Below, in pieces: positions 25,427-32,955 of a DNA stretch of 64,000 nt. Made by a program: the position numbers and the translations under genes. Every line of letters begins with the position of its first letter. Position 1 is the first letter of the stretch. The notes under the pieces are model-generated. The model was not told the DNA's origin. It did not search any database and was given only the letters and a program-made list of their open reading frames with translations. This stretch comes from Paenisporosarcina quisquiliarum (GTDB taxonomy: Bacteria; Bacillota; Bacilli; Bacillales_A; Planococcaceae), in assembly GCF_027563315.1 (NCBI RefSeq), contig NZ_JAMKBJ010000004.1, positions 124,001-188,000 on the forward strand. The letters run 5' to 3'.

Positions 25427-26047
25427 TTATTTTTTCACCTTCATTTTTTTCTCCATCCATCTTGCAATGGCTTTTTCATCAGACTTATTCATATTTCGAA
25501 GCCTTTCAACTACACGCTCCACACGTTCTTTTGGATGATTTTGACTCAGCTTGGCTTTCCCTTCTACTTTATCGATAGAGATGGTAAACCCCACTACTCC
25601 TTTCGATAAAGAAGAAATATAGGAAGGGTCTACATCCAGTAAGTTATATGCACTCGTTGGCTCCTCGTACTTTTCAGTTAAAGCCACCATGGATTGCCAT
25701 AATCTTGAATCATCTTCTTTTAGAAGCTTCACTTTACCTGCTACTTGAACCGTTACATAGTTCCATGTCGGCACTGTATTTTGAGTCTCATACCAGGAGG
25801 GCGAAATATAACAATGGGGTCCTTGGAAGACAACCAGTACTTGCTGATCTTCAATATCTGTCCATTGTTTATTTCCTTTTGCAAAGTGCCCTATAAGCTC
25901 CGTTTTATCTTCACTTAGTAGCAATGGGAGTTGTGTTGCAGTCAATGAACCTTCGTGAAGTGAAGTAAGTGTCGCAAATCCATATGCTTCTATTACTTCA
26001 TTTATTTCTTGCCGATCATTCATTTCAAAATATGATGGAGTGTAAAT
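25427..26047 (-). CDS. paiB: PaiB-type FMN-binding negative regulator, ATT start
   Basis: A flavin-reductase-fold protein annotated as a transcriptional repressor of sporulation and protease genes. Family motifs include ATQLPLLL, LIGHFAKGNKQW, VVFQGPHCYISPSWYE, VPTWNYVTVQVAGKV and VVGFTISIDKVEGKAKLSQN. The first ATG (26023) has no ribosome site. Eight codons further upstream the frame reads (ATT)YTPSYFE, exactly the conserved PaiB N-terminus, with AGGTAGGG 7 bases before the ATT and a TAG stop just beyond. Starting at ATT 26047 gives 206 residues, about the family length. ATT starts are rare; start and hairpin are discussed in the findings. Confidence 0.85.
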   Translation of the reverse strand: MYTPSYFEMNDRQEINEVIEAYGFATLTSLHEGSLTATQLPLLLSEDKTELIGHFAKGNKQWTDIEDQQVLVVFQGPHCYISPSWYETQNTVPTWNYVTVQVAGKVKLLKEDDSRLWQSMVALTEKYEEPTSAYNLLDVDPSYISSLSKGVVGFTISIDKVEGKAKLSQNHPKERVERVVERLRNMNKSDEKAIARWMEKKMKVKK

Positions 26048-26093
26048 AATTAGTCCCTACCTTCTATTTAACTTGCGGTGCTAATTATTTCAC
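26040..26093 (-). promoter_or_regulatory. Hairpin linking pepE stop codon to the paiB ATT start
   Basis: GTGTAAATAATTAG (26040-26053) and CTAATTATTTCAC (26081-26093) form a 13-bp stem with one bulge in the mRNA. The 5' arm contains the stop codon of the upstream peptidase gene, the 3' arm contains the ATT start, and the 27-base loop contains the Shine-Dalgarno AGGTAGGG. No T tract follows, so it is not a typical terminator. Confidence 0.65.
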
Positions 26094-26774
26094 ACCTAAA
26101 TAGTGAGTCGTTAAAATCGATTCTTTATCTTTGTCCACCTGGTATCCTTTAGCATGCTCGCGCGAACTCACAATTTTATGCAATTCTTCATCAATAAAGT
26201 GTAATGCAACCCCGTCATCAGCTGCATATCCACTCCCTACTTTTCCTTCTTGGATAAACTTCTGATAAGTTGGTCTTCGGCTTTCTTCCCCATCGTAGTG
26301 CGGACAGTGACTGCCTCGTAAAATTCCTAAACAGGATATCGGTTCAAGCTCATCTCCATAGGAATCCGTAATACCATCTTCAAACCAACAAAGCGACCCT
26401 GCACTCAGACCTGCAAGAATCGTGCCTTGATCATAAGCTTGTCGAATCGCGACATCGATTTCCCATTCGCGCCACAAAGCCATTAAGTTCTTCGTATTGC
26501 CTCCGCCTACGTACAATATATCTTGATTCATTATGAAGTTTTTAATATCGCGCGTATGTGGCTTGAACAAGGACAAGTGCGTAGCTTCGCACTCCTCCAT
26601 ACGGAAGAAATTATAAAATCGCTCGATATATCCTTCCGCATCACCACTGGCAGTTCCAATGAAACAAATTTTCGGATTCTGTTTCGTACTTTGTTCCAGA
26701 ATATAACGGTCTAACAAAGGATTTTCCGGCTCCATTGAGAAGCCTCCACCACCTAAGGCTATTACTTGTCTCAT
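26085..26774 (-). CDS. Peptidase E-like protein (S51 family, YgaJ-like)
   Basis: A 229-residue serine peptidase that in the family cleaves dipeptides starting with Asp. MRQVIALGGGGFSMEPENP, ICFIGTASGD, the ILYVGGGNTKNLM loop and the nucleophile elbow LAGLSAGSLCWFE (Ser) are present, with the HCPHYDGEESRRP region supplying the His. Length matches B. subtilis YgaJ as I recall. The frame opens earlier, but GGAGG 8 bases before ATG 26774 sets the start. Confidence 0.9.
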   Translation of the reverse strand: MRQVIALGGGGFSMEPENPLLDRYILEQSTKQNPKICFIGTASGDAEGYIERFYNFFRMEECEATHLSLFKPHTRDIKNFIMNQDILYVGGGNTKNLMALWREWEIDVAIRQAYDQGTILAGLSAGSLCWFEDGITDSYGDELEPISCLGILRGSHCPHYDGEESRRPTYQKFIQEGKVGSGYAADDGVALHFIDEELHKIVSSREHAKGYQVDKDKESILTTHYLGVK

Positions 26775-26806
26775 ATCGTCATCCTCCATCCTCTAAATTG
26801 GTTTTT

Positions 26807-27202
26807 CTAAAATTCGGTAGTGACGCTTAGTATGGTAGAAATTAATTCTTCCACAGAGCCTGCGCAAATCCACACTTCGGGCAAATGGTAAAACGTACTG
26901 GTAGTCTCCATATCCATCGCTTCAAAGTTCGGCGAGTATAGAAAGGTTTTCTTCTGCCATGCAATGGCCATTCCTAGTTCTATATGACTTCCTTTTCCAC
27001 CGGGTAAGATCACAATTACGACATCAGAATCAGCCACCGCTTGTTTTTCCAGCGTCCCTATTTTCTGCAACGCTTCGAGAGAACAGGCACGATTATTTTG
27101 TGTCCAATCGTAGGTGTGATGCCATCCATTCTTCATGAGTTTTTCGCTTACGCTTCTAACAATTTCCTTGTTTTGAAAGCTGGATGCTACATAAAATTTC
27201 AT
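26807..27202 (-). CDS. Nucleoside 2-deoxyribosyltransferase-like protein
   Basis: A 131-residue protein of the nucleoside deoxyribosyltransferase/TIR-like fold: KFYVASSFQNKEIVRSV, the DVVIVILPGGKGSHIELGMA segment with the conserved Glu and an IAWQKKTFLYS strand. It may cleave or transfer the base of a deoxynucleoside; real substrate unknown. Its ATG overlaps the TGA of ywbE (ATGA), and the peptidase gene follows. Confidence 0.8.
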   Translation of the reverse strand: MKFYVASSFQNKEIVRSVSEKLMKNGWHHTYDWTQNNRACSLEALQKIGTLEKQAVADSDVVIVILPGGKGSHIELGMAIAWQKKTFLYSPNFEAMDMETTSTFYHLPEVWICAGSVEELISTILSVTTEF

Positions 27203-27411
27203 ACTAATCTATCTGAAGACAAAATTTCGCACACTCGTCCAACTTGTCCATCTTCTAAACGGACTTTAATGCCATGAGGATGACGTGCTGAATTGGTGAG
27301 TAAATCCTTAACAATCCCTTTTGTTTTCACTCCGGTACGTTGATCTTTTTTCAAGATCACATTTACTTCAAGCCCAGGTTTCACGTCTGCTCGATTTTGA
27401 CCGTTTGCCAT
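27199..27411 (-). CDS. ywbE: YwbE family protein
   Basis: A 70-residue protein of the DUF2196 (YwbE) family: NGQNRADVKPGLEVNVILKK, the TKGIVKDLLTNS segment and RHPHGIKVRLEDGQVGRV are family signatures of a small KOW/SH3-like beta-barrel. Molecular role unknown. AAAGGGTG is 7 bases before ATG 27411. It is the first gene of the eight-gene minus-strand operon that ends at 22851. Confidence 0.92.
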   Translation of the reverse strand: MANGQNRADVKPGLEVNVILKKDQRTGVKTKGIVKDLLTNSARHPHGIKVRLEDGQVGRVCEILSSDRLV

Positions 27412-27448
27412 CTGTCATCACCCTTTCATTTGTTTAATATTTTATCAT

Positions 27449-27496
27449 AAAAAAAGACATACACTCCGACAATTCTGAATTGTCAAAGTGCATGCC
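27449..27496 (-). terminator. Terminator of the PstS-like gene
   Basis: GGCATGCACTTTGACAATT / AATTGTCGGAGTGTATGTC followed by TTTTTTT on the minus strand, a 19-base-pair arm with a few wobble pairs. Confidence 0.88.
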
Positions 27497-27534
27497 CTTA
27501 CGTACTGTTCATTCTTTATACGAAGAACCATCTA

Positions 27535-28698
27535 TCATTTGATGGGTACATACCCCGTTTTCTCTACCAACTCTTGACCTTCGACCGAAAGAATCCAATC
27601 AATGAATGCTTGTGCATGCGGGTTGGTCGTTCCAGCAGTAATTGCGTAGAATTCCGCCGTGATCGGATACGATTCAGAGCGAATGGACTCCTTATCTGGG
27701 AAGATTCCATCCACTTTCAGCAATCGTATATTTTCATTTTTCACCATTTCTGTAGAGAAAAATCGGAAAGTATAACCGATTGCATTTTTGTAGTTTTTAT
27801 ATTCGGCTACTTCATTGATGACCCCACCCATGCCCGATACAACATCTTGTGATGGCGCTTCCATCAACTTGTGGTCGCCCATGAATTTTTCAAATGCAGT
27901 TTGGCTTCCGCTATCGGCTGAACGCTGGAAGGCACGAATTTTATCGTTTTTCCCACCAACCTCTTTCCAGTTCACCACTTTACCCGAATAAATACTCCGA
28001 ATTTGATCACTAGTTAAGCCCTCAATTGAATTGTTGGCATGGACAAAAAAGACGAATGCTTCACGTCCGATTGGCGTCATGTTTAGTGTGACACCTTTAT
28101 TTTTCGCATGTTTAAGTTGCGCATCAGAAGGTCCAGCCACAAAGATTATATCTGCTGTGCCGTCGATTAAATTTTTGTATGCCTGATCTGTTTTGGTTGA
28201 CCTGACCGTTGGATCATAAACTTTATAAACTTTTTTTGGATAGGTAGATTGAACAAAAGCGGAATACAAAGGGTACAGTGCCGTGGCACCATCCAAACGT
28301 AACAAGTTGTCTTTCGGTAATTGCAACGTTGCTTTTTGTTCCAATGAAACTGCCTTCGTACCCGGTGTATTCGGTTCATATTGCTCTAAATCCACTTCTG
28401 CATTTACCCGATCCATATTCTCATGATATGTATCATAAGCAAGCTTTCCACCAACTACAATCCAGAGGACCACTAATCCAACGAAAAAGAACTTACTCGG
28501 ATGATACTCTCTGTCGGACAATCTAATAAGCAAATACTTCAGCAGCATATATACGGTCGCGCCGCCTGTTACTATAAGTGGGATGTATTGTCCTTTTCCA
28601 TTGATAAGAGTGATGAGTACAAAGAAACCAATCAAAATCACCAACACTATATTAATAAGCAAACTCAAGAATTTATTTGCGGCATATGAAAATTTCAT
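27535..28698 (-). CDS. Membrane-tethered PstS-like substrate-binding protein
   Basis: A 387-residue protein. The first 95 residues carry three hydrophobic helices; residues 115-387 are a PBP-like phosphate-binding fold (LRLDGATALYPLYSAFVQST, ADIIFVAGPSD, PIGREAFVFFVHANNSIEGL, YSGKVVNWKEVGG, SADSGSQTAFEKFM). PstS proteins normally have a lipoprotein anchor and pst permease genes next to them; neither is here. It could bind phosphate as a sensor or deliver it to a distant transporter. AGGAGGG 5 bases before ATG 28698. Confidence 0.82.
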   Translation of the reverse strand: MKFSYAANKFLSLLINIVLVILIGFFVLITLINGKGQYIPLIVTGGATVYMLLKYLLIRLSDREYHPSKFFFVGLVVLWIVVGGKLAYDTYHENMDRVNAEVDLEQYEPNTPGTKAVSLEQKATLQLPKDNLLRLDGATALYPLYSAFVQSTYPKKVYKVYDPTVRSTKTDQAYKNLIDGTADIIFVAGPSDAQLKHAKNKGVTLNMTPIGREAFVFFVHANNSIEGLTSDQIRSIYSGKVVNWKEVGGKNDKIRAFQRSADSGSQTAFEKFMGDHKLMEAPSQDVVSGMGGVINEVAEYKNYKNAIGYTFRFFSTEMVKNENIRLLKVDGIFPDKESIRSESYPITAEFYAITAGTTNPHAQAFIDWILSVEGQELVEKTGYVPIK

Positions 28699-28784
28699 GT
28701 TTTCCCTCCTATTTCCTCTCTTAATCTACCATAAATTTACACAATTTAGTGTAAGAGATCGTCTTGGTTGTAGAATTTATGAGT

Positions 28785-28878
28785 GACGTAGGAAAAAACG
28801 GGGACCACGTAGGAATTATTGAGGTTGACGTAGGAATTATCAAGGTTGACGTAGGAAAAATCAAGGTTCACGTAGGAA
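28785..28878. repeat. Array D: five copies of (G/C)ACGTAGGAA, exact 21 bp period
   Basis: Cores start at 28785, 28806, 28827, 28848 and 28869. Three copies are GACGTAGGAA and two CACGTAGGAA; the other half of each unit varies around TTATCAAGGTT. The same core makes array G at 60.75 kb. Located between the start of the PstS-like gene and the terminator of yfiY. Confidence 0.9.
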
Positions 28879-28909
28879 TCAGCTATAACTTACCTAGAAT
28901 TTAATCCTC

Positions 28910-28952
28910 AAAAAAAGACTGACCTAGGATCACTAAATCCATAGGGCAGTCT
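28910..28952 (-). terminator. Terminator of yfiY
   Basis: AGACTGCCCTA / TAGGTCAGTCT followed by TTTTTTT on the minus strand, 8 bases beyond the yfiY stop. Confidence 0.87.
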
Positions 28953-28959
28953 ATCTAAC

Positions 28960-29907
28960 TTATTCGAAATGTTTTTCCAAATCATCCAACATTAATTGGG
29001 CAGCCAAGTAACCACCAGCTGTATTCCAAATTGTGTCGCTTACTTTGAATACTTTATTCGCTTTCGCCACTTCAAGGTTTTGGAACAATGGATCGTTAAT
29101 CCATTCTTCTTCTAATTTCGTCGCTTCTTTGTCTCCCGTTTCATACGTGAAGTAGAACATGATGTCTCCGTCCATTGCTGGAATACGTTCTTTTGTTACG
29201 CCTTTTTCAGCGAAGTCCGGTAAGTCTTGCTCAGCAGGACGTGCAAATCCAAGTTGCTCTAAAATAACACCTGAGAAGGAATCTTTATGGTAAATACGCA
29301 CATCACCAGCCATAAAACGTACCATTGAAACTTTTTGTTGTGTTTTTTCGCCTAATGATGCTTTCATTTCTTCAATGCGATTATTATAAGCGTCCAATTT
29401 CTCTTGGCCCACTTCTTCTTTATTGATTGCTTGTGAGTAGAGTTTGAAGTTTTCCTGCCAGTCTCCGCGCAACGTTTCTGCAAAAACAGTTGGGGCAATT
29501 TTGTTTAACTGTTCGTAGACTTTTTCCTGGCGCATTTTATTACCGATAATCAAATCCGGTTTAAGTGCGGCAATCGCTTCAAGTGAAGGTTCAGACTCAT
29601 TTCCTACCGGCTTCGTATCTTTTAATTGTTCTGCTGTATGTTCATACCATGTATCTCCCGTGAATGCTTCCACAGCTCCTACAGGCGTTACGCCCATTGC
29701 AAGTAAAGCCTCCACGCCTTCGTTCGTTAATACAACGATTCGTTTTGGTTCACCTTTAATAGTTGTTTCACCCATTGCATGAGTAACTGTATAACTTTCT
29801 TCTTTAACCTTATCTTCACCACTTGTTGGAGTTTTTTCATCTGTTTTGCCACATGCAGCCAAAATCATCAGCATGAATGCCATTAATATAAGACCAAATT
29901 TTTTCAT
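28960..29907 (-). CDS. yfiY: Iron-siderophore ABC transporter substrate-binding lipoprotein
   Basis: A 315-residue binding protein that captures a ferric siderophore outside the membrane. The signal peptide ends in the lipobox LAAC (Cys19). PBP_like features include KRIVVLTNEGVEALLAMGV, AIAALKPDLIIGNKM and FVSDTIWNT-like C-terminal helices. Gene order (binding protein divergent from two permease genes) is that of B. subtilis yfiY/yfiZ-yfhA, which takes up schizokinen and arthrobactin; the ligand here is inferred. AAAGGAG precedes ATG 29907. A Fur box lies in the intergenic region. Confidence 0.9.
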   Translation of the reverse strand: MKKFGLILMAFMLMILAACGKTDEKTPTSGEDKVKEESYTVTHAMGETTIKGEPKRIVVLTNEGVEALLAMGVTPVGAVEAFTGDTWYEHTAEQLKDTKPVGNESEPSLEAIAALKPDLIIGNKMRQEKVYEQLNKIAPTVFAETLRGDWQENFKLYSQAINKEEVGQEKLDAYNNRIEEMKASLGEKTQQKVSMVRFMAGDVRIYHKDSFSGVILEQLGFARPAEQDLPDFAEKGVTKERIPAMDGDIMFYFTYETGDKEATKLEEEWINDPLFQNLEVAKANKVFKVSDTIWNTAGGYLAAQLMLDDLEKHFE

Positions 29908-29935
29908 GTTCGTTTCTCCTTTTTATCACTCAATT

Positions 29936-29954
29936 GAGAATGAAAATCATTTAC
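29936..29954. promoter_or_regulatory. Fur box between yfiY and yfiZ
   Basis: GAGAATGAAAATCATTTAC matches the classical 19-base Fur consensus GATAATGATAATCATTATC at 15 positions. It lies in the 118-base divergent promoter region, so iron-loaded Fur could shut off both directions. Confidence 0.82.
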
Positions 29955-30025
29955 ACTGAGTACTTTATATGCTACGATTTTATTTGTCAACTAGCGATTT
30001 TAAATAAAAATTTCAGGGGTCTTTT

Positions 30026-31024
30026 ATGTTACATACAAATAGTAAACGAGGATGGGGCATTGCAATTGGGATGACTGCCATTCTTTTTCTCATGGGCGCG
30101 AGCCTGGTTTATGGCTATACCGATACCACCTGGCGGGATGCATATCTTTCTTTTTCCAATCCAAGTGGATCAAATGAGCATCTTATTATTAGAGATGTAC
30201 GATTTCCCCGTTCTCTAATTGCAGCATTCGTCGGTGCCTGTTTAGGCGTTTCTGGTGCCATCATGCAATCAATCACACGAAACCCACTATCTTCACCTAG
30301 TATTCTTGGGGTGAATGCAGGTGCAAGTTTCTTTGTAGTTGTTGGCGTCGTTTTCCTGTCCGTGCAAAGTCTACAATCCTATATGTGGTTAAGTTTTGCA
30401 GGAGCCAGTTTCGCTTTTCTGCTGGTGTTTTTATTGAGTAGCGCTGGCCGCGAAGGACTGACACCGCTCAAATTGACATTGGCTGGTTCCGCCATAACCG
30501 CCTTGTTTGCTTCATTTACGCAAGGATTGTTGGTACTAAATGAAACTGCACTTGATCAAGTATTATTTTGGCTTGCAGGTTCAGTGGCTAACCGACCGCT
30601 CGATTTACTTGTCAGTGCATTGCCTTATATGGCTATCGCATTGACGGCTACTTTCTTGCGTGCAAAAGAGTTGAATGTATTGAGCATTGGAGACGATGTA
30701 GCAGTCGGGCTAGGTCAGCGTACGATATGGATTAAGTTTTTCTTTGGTGCTGGTGCTGTTATTTTGGCAGGGTGCGCCGTGGCTGTTGCCGGTCCTATTG
30801 GCTTTGTCGGTATTATTATTCCCCATTTAATCCGTTCATTAGTCGGGCTAGACCACCGTTGGATTCTTCCTTATTCAGCTATGGGGGGAGCTGCACTTCT
30901 ATTGTTGGCAGATATAGGAGGTCGTTATGTCCTCATGCCTCAGGAATTACCTGTTGGTGTTATGACGGCTCTTATCGGTGTACCGTTCTTTATTTTTGTC
31001 GCTCGTAGAAAGCTGGGGATTTAA
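30026..31024 (+). CDS. yfiZ: Siderophore ABC transporter permease (FecCD family)
   Basis: A 332-residue inner-membrane permease with about nine to ten helices. Family motifs are IRDVRFPRSLIAAFVGACLG, GAIMQSITRNPLSSPSILGV and VAVAGPIGFVGIIIPHLIRS with the cytoplasmic Gly-containing coupling loop. It pairs with the next gene as a heterodimer. No ATPase gene lies nearby; as in B. subtilis a shared ATPase (YusV) is probably used. First gene of a three-gene operon downstream of the Fur box. Confidence 0.92.
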   Translation: MLHTNSKRGWGIAIGMTAILFLMGASLVYGYTDTTWRDAYLSFSNPSGSNEHLIIRDVRFPRSLIAAFVGACLGVSGAIMQSITRNPLSSPSILGVNAGASFFVVVGVVFLSVQSLQSYMWLSFAGASFAFLLVFLLSSAGREGLTPLKLTLAGSAITALFASFTQGLLVLNETALDQVLFWLAGSVANRPLDLLVSALPYMAIALTATFLRAKELNVLSIGDDVAVGLGQRTIWIKFFFGAGAVILAGCAVAVAGPIGFVGIIIPHLIRSLVGLDHRWILPYSAMGGAALLLLADIGGRYVLMPQELPVGVMTALIGVPFFIFVARRKLGI

Positions 31025-31027
31025 CCT

Positions 31028-32065
31028 ATGAAAATTTTTAATCGAATAGATTTTACTCGTCACCCAGTAATCGCCACTGTCCTTGTGTTTGTTGCAGTTG
31101 GTACGGTAATGCTTATTTCTGCTGGTTCTGGAGAATTTCCGTTATCACCGTCTAAAGTACTTGCTGCTTTGTTTGGTTACGGGGAAGAGTTCGACCGCAT
31201 CATATTAATTGATTTTAGATTACCTCGAATTATGATGGCTCTTTTTGTCGGCATGGCACTGGCTGTATCTGGTGCAATTCTACAAGGCATCACAAAGAAC
31301 CCACTCGCATCGCCTGATCTAATAGGTGTAACAGCAGGTGCATCATTCGCAGTTGTTCTATTTCTAACCGTGTTTTCAGATGAAAACAATGCCTTGATTG
31401 TCAGTATTCAGTGGTTACCATTATTCGCTTTTTTGGGTGCAACTCTGACCGCCTTGATCGTCTTTGCCCTTTCATGGAAAAACGGAATCGCCCCTTTCAG
31501 ACTTCTTTTGATCGGGATTGCCGTTGCCGCTTTCATGCAAGCAGGGACGACCATTTGGATATTGATGGGTCCTATTTATCAAGCCAGTCAAGCTACGATT
31601 TGGACGACTGGCAGTATTTATGGTGCCAATTGGTCTCAAGTTTCGGTGTTGATGCCATGGGCTCTGTTATTGATCATAATTTCTCTTTTGCTCCGTCGAC
31701 AAATGAATATCTTGGAACTCGGCGATGATATTGCAACTGGCGTTGGATCAATGGTTCAGCGAAACCGAATGATATTATTGTTAATTAGTACAGGATTAAC
31801 GGGTGTAGCTGTTGCATTTGCAGGTGGCATTGGATTTGTAGGGTTACTTGCCCCCCATATTGCAAGAAGAATCGTAGGTCCTAAATTTCAATCAATGGTG
31901 TTATTTTCAGCTGGAGTAGGTGCACTGCTTGTCCTTATTGCAGACTGGATTGCCCGTGTGGCCTTTGCCCCAATTGAGGTGCCAGCAGGTGTTTGGACTG
32001 CAGCAGTAGGTGCACCGTATTTCATTTTCTTATTAATGACGCAACGGAAAAAAGGTGGCGCATAA
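31028..32065 (+). CDS. yfhA: Siderophore ABC transporter permease (FecCD family)
   Basis: A 345-residue partner permease. LIDFRLPRIMMALFVGMALA, GAILQGITKNPLASPDLIGV, VAFAGGIGFVGLLAPHIARR and APIEVPAGVWTAAVGAPYFIF are typical of the second subunit in FecCD pairs. It begins 3 bases after the yfiZ stop and its TAA overlaps the ATG of the FhuF-like gene (TAATG), so all three are translationally linked. Confidence 0.92.
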   Translation: MKIFNRIDFTRHPVIATVLVFVAVGTVMLISAGSGEFPLSPSKVLAALFGYGEEFDRIILIDFRLPRIMMALFVGMALAVSGAILQGITKNPLASPDLIGVTAGASFAVVLFLTVFSDENNALIVSIQWLPLFAFLGATLTALIVFALSWKNGIAPFRLLLIGIAVAAFMQAGTTIWILMGPIYQASQATIWTTGSIYGANWSQVSVLMPWALLLIIISLLLRRQMNILELGDDIATGVGSMVQRNRMILLLISTGLTGVAVAFAGGIGFVGLLAPHIARRIVGPKFQSMVLFSAGVGALLVLIADWIARVAFAPIEVPAGVWTAAVGAPYFIFLLMTQRKKGGA

Positions 32066-32727
32066 TGCAAAGCATCTTAACGAAAGACATGGCATCCAAC
32101 TTCCGATGGCATATGGACGAAGACGCATTGCACACGTTAACGCTGAATCAATTGTTTGATTCCGAAGTTCGTGAGCACCATTTTTCACGGTTAATGAGTG
32201 AGTATGGTAGCCCTTCAAGAGGTCATGCCGCTTCCATGACTACGAAACGTATCGGTTATATGGCGGCTCTGATTATTTATGCACGTATAAAACACAATGT
32301 ATTGACGAACCCGAAAGAGTGCCGCTTCATCACAATCGCGGATGAATCATCAAAAGCTGGTTGGTTGCCAGTCTATTCGTTTCCACTAAAGGAAACTGCC
32401 TCATCCGAGACGGTACTGGAGTGGATTGTAAAGGAATTATATTGTGCGACGCTCGTTCCTTTGGTTAATTTGTTCGCAAAGGAAAAAGGGATTTCACGTG
32501 TCGTCCTCTTCGAAAATATCTTTACTTATATTAAATGGATTTTTTTAACCCATCTTCAAGATCCCGCGACTTTTCAACAATTGCTTGATATACCGGCTGT
32601 CGAATTCGGTACAAAACAGCATCCGTTGTCTTTGTATGTTTCTAGTGATGAGGGTACTCGAAAAACTTGTTGCCTTTATTATCAGACTGCAGGTGCTATC
32701 AAAGCATGCAAAACCTGCCCACTATAA
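32065..32727 (+). CDS. FhuF-like ferric-siderophore reductase
   Basis: A 220-residue cytoplasmic protein whose C-terminus carries CC-x11-C-x2-C (Cys202, 203, 215, 218), the [2Fe-2S] site of FhuF-type reductases; the E. coli protein is remembered as CC-x10-C-x2-C, so spacing is one residue longer. The middle contains VVLFENIFTYIKWIF. It would reduce Fe(III) to release it from the imported siderophore. AAAAGGTGG precedes ATG 32065. Position in the Fur-controlled operon fits this role. Confidence 0.87.
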   Translation: MQSILTKDMASNFRWHMDEDALHTLTLNQLFDSEVREHHFSRLMSEYGSPSRGHAASMTTKRIGYMAALIIYARIKHNVLTNPKECRFITIADESSKAGWLPVYSFPLKETASSETVLEWIVKELYCATLVPLVNLFAKEKGISRVVLFENIFTYIKWIFLTHLQDPATFQQLLDIPAVEFGTKQHPLSLYVSSDEGTRKTCCLYYQTAGAIKACKTCPL

Positions 32728-32764
32728 AAAGCTTGAGCCATTTATGTGTGCTCAAGCTTTTTTG
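32727..32764 (+). terminator. Terminator of the yfiZ-yfhA-fhuF operon
   Basis: AAAAGCTTGAGC / GCTCAAGCTTTTTT around an 11-base loop, directly after the stop. Confidence 0.92.
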
Positions 32765-32790
32765 TTTGGGTCTGGGGGGTAGTGTCTTTT

Positions 32791-32883
32791 CAGACGTGAA
32801 CGCTGTTTTTTCAGACGTGACTCATTATTTTTCCGACGTGAACGCCAAAATTTCAGACGTCACTCGCAAAATTTCAGACGTCG
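32791..32883. repeat. Array E: five copies of CAGACGTGA, exact 21 bp period
   Basis: Cores start at 32791, 32812, 32833, 32854 and 32875. Variants are CCGACGTGA, CAGACGTCA and CAGACGTCG. Each is preceded by a T-rich stretch. The array lies between two terminators of convergent genes. One frame is open through it and would read SDV heptads, but no start with a ribosome site was found. Confidence 0.9.
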
Positions 32884-32916
32884 CGCTCTTGTCAGGAGTC
32901 CGGGCCACTTCTCCAC

Positions 32917-32949
32917 AAAAAAAGATGAGCACAAGGCTCATCTTTTTTC
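32917..32949 (-). terminator. Terminator of the LysM-3D gene
   Basis: AAAGATGAGC / GCTCATCTTT with T tracts on both strands, 7 bases past the stop. Confidence 0.9.
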
Positions 32950-32955
32950 TCACTA

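Noticed and set aside
28779-28903. 41-codon frame starting at an ATG in array D, and SDV heptad frame through array E
   Set aside because: A 21-bp period keeps any frame open by chance. No ribosome site precedes them, array G lacks an in-frame start, and arrays A, B and F shift frame, so coding is not the shared property.
32791-32883. CRISPR array
   Set aside because: Repeat cores of about 10 bases and spacers of about 11 are far too short, and no cas genes are in the window.
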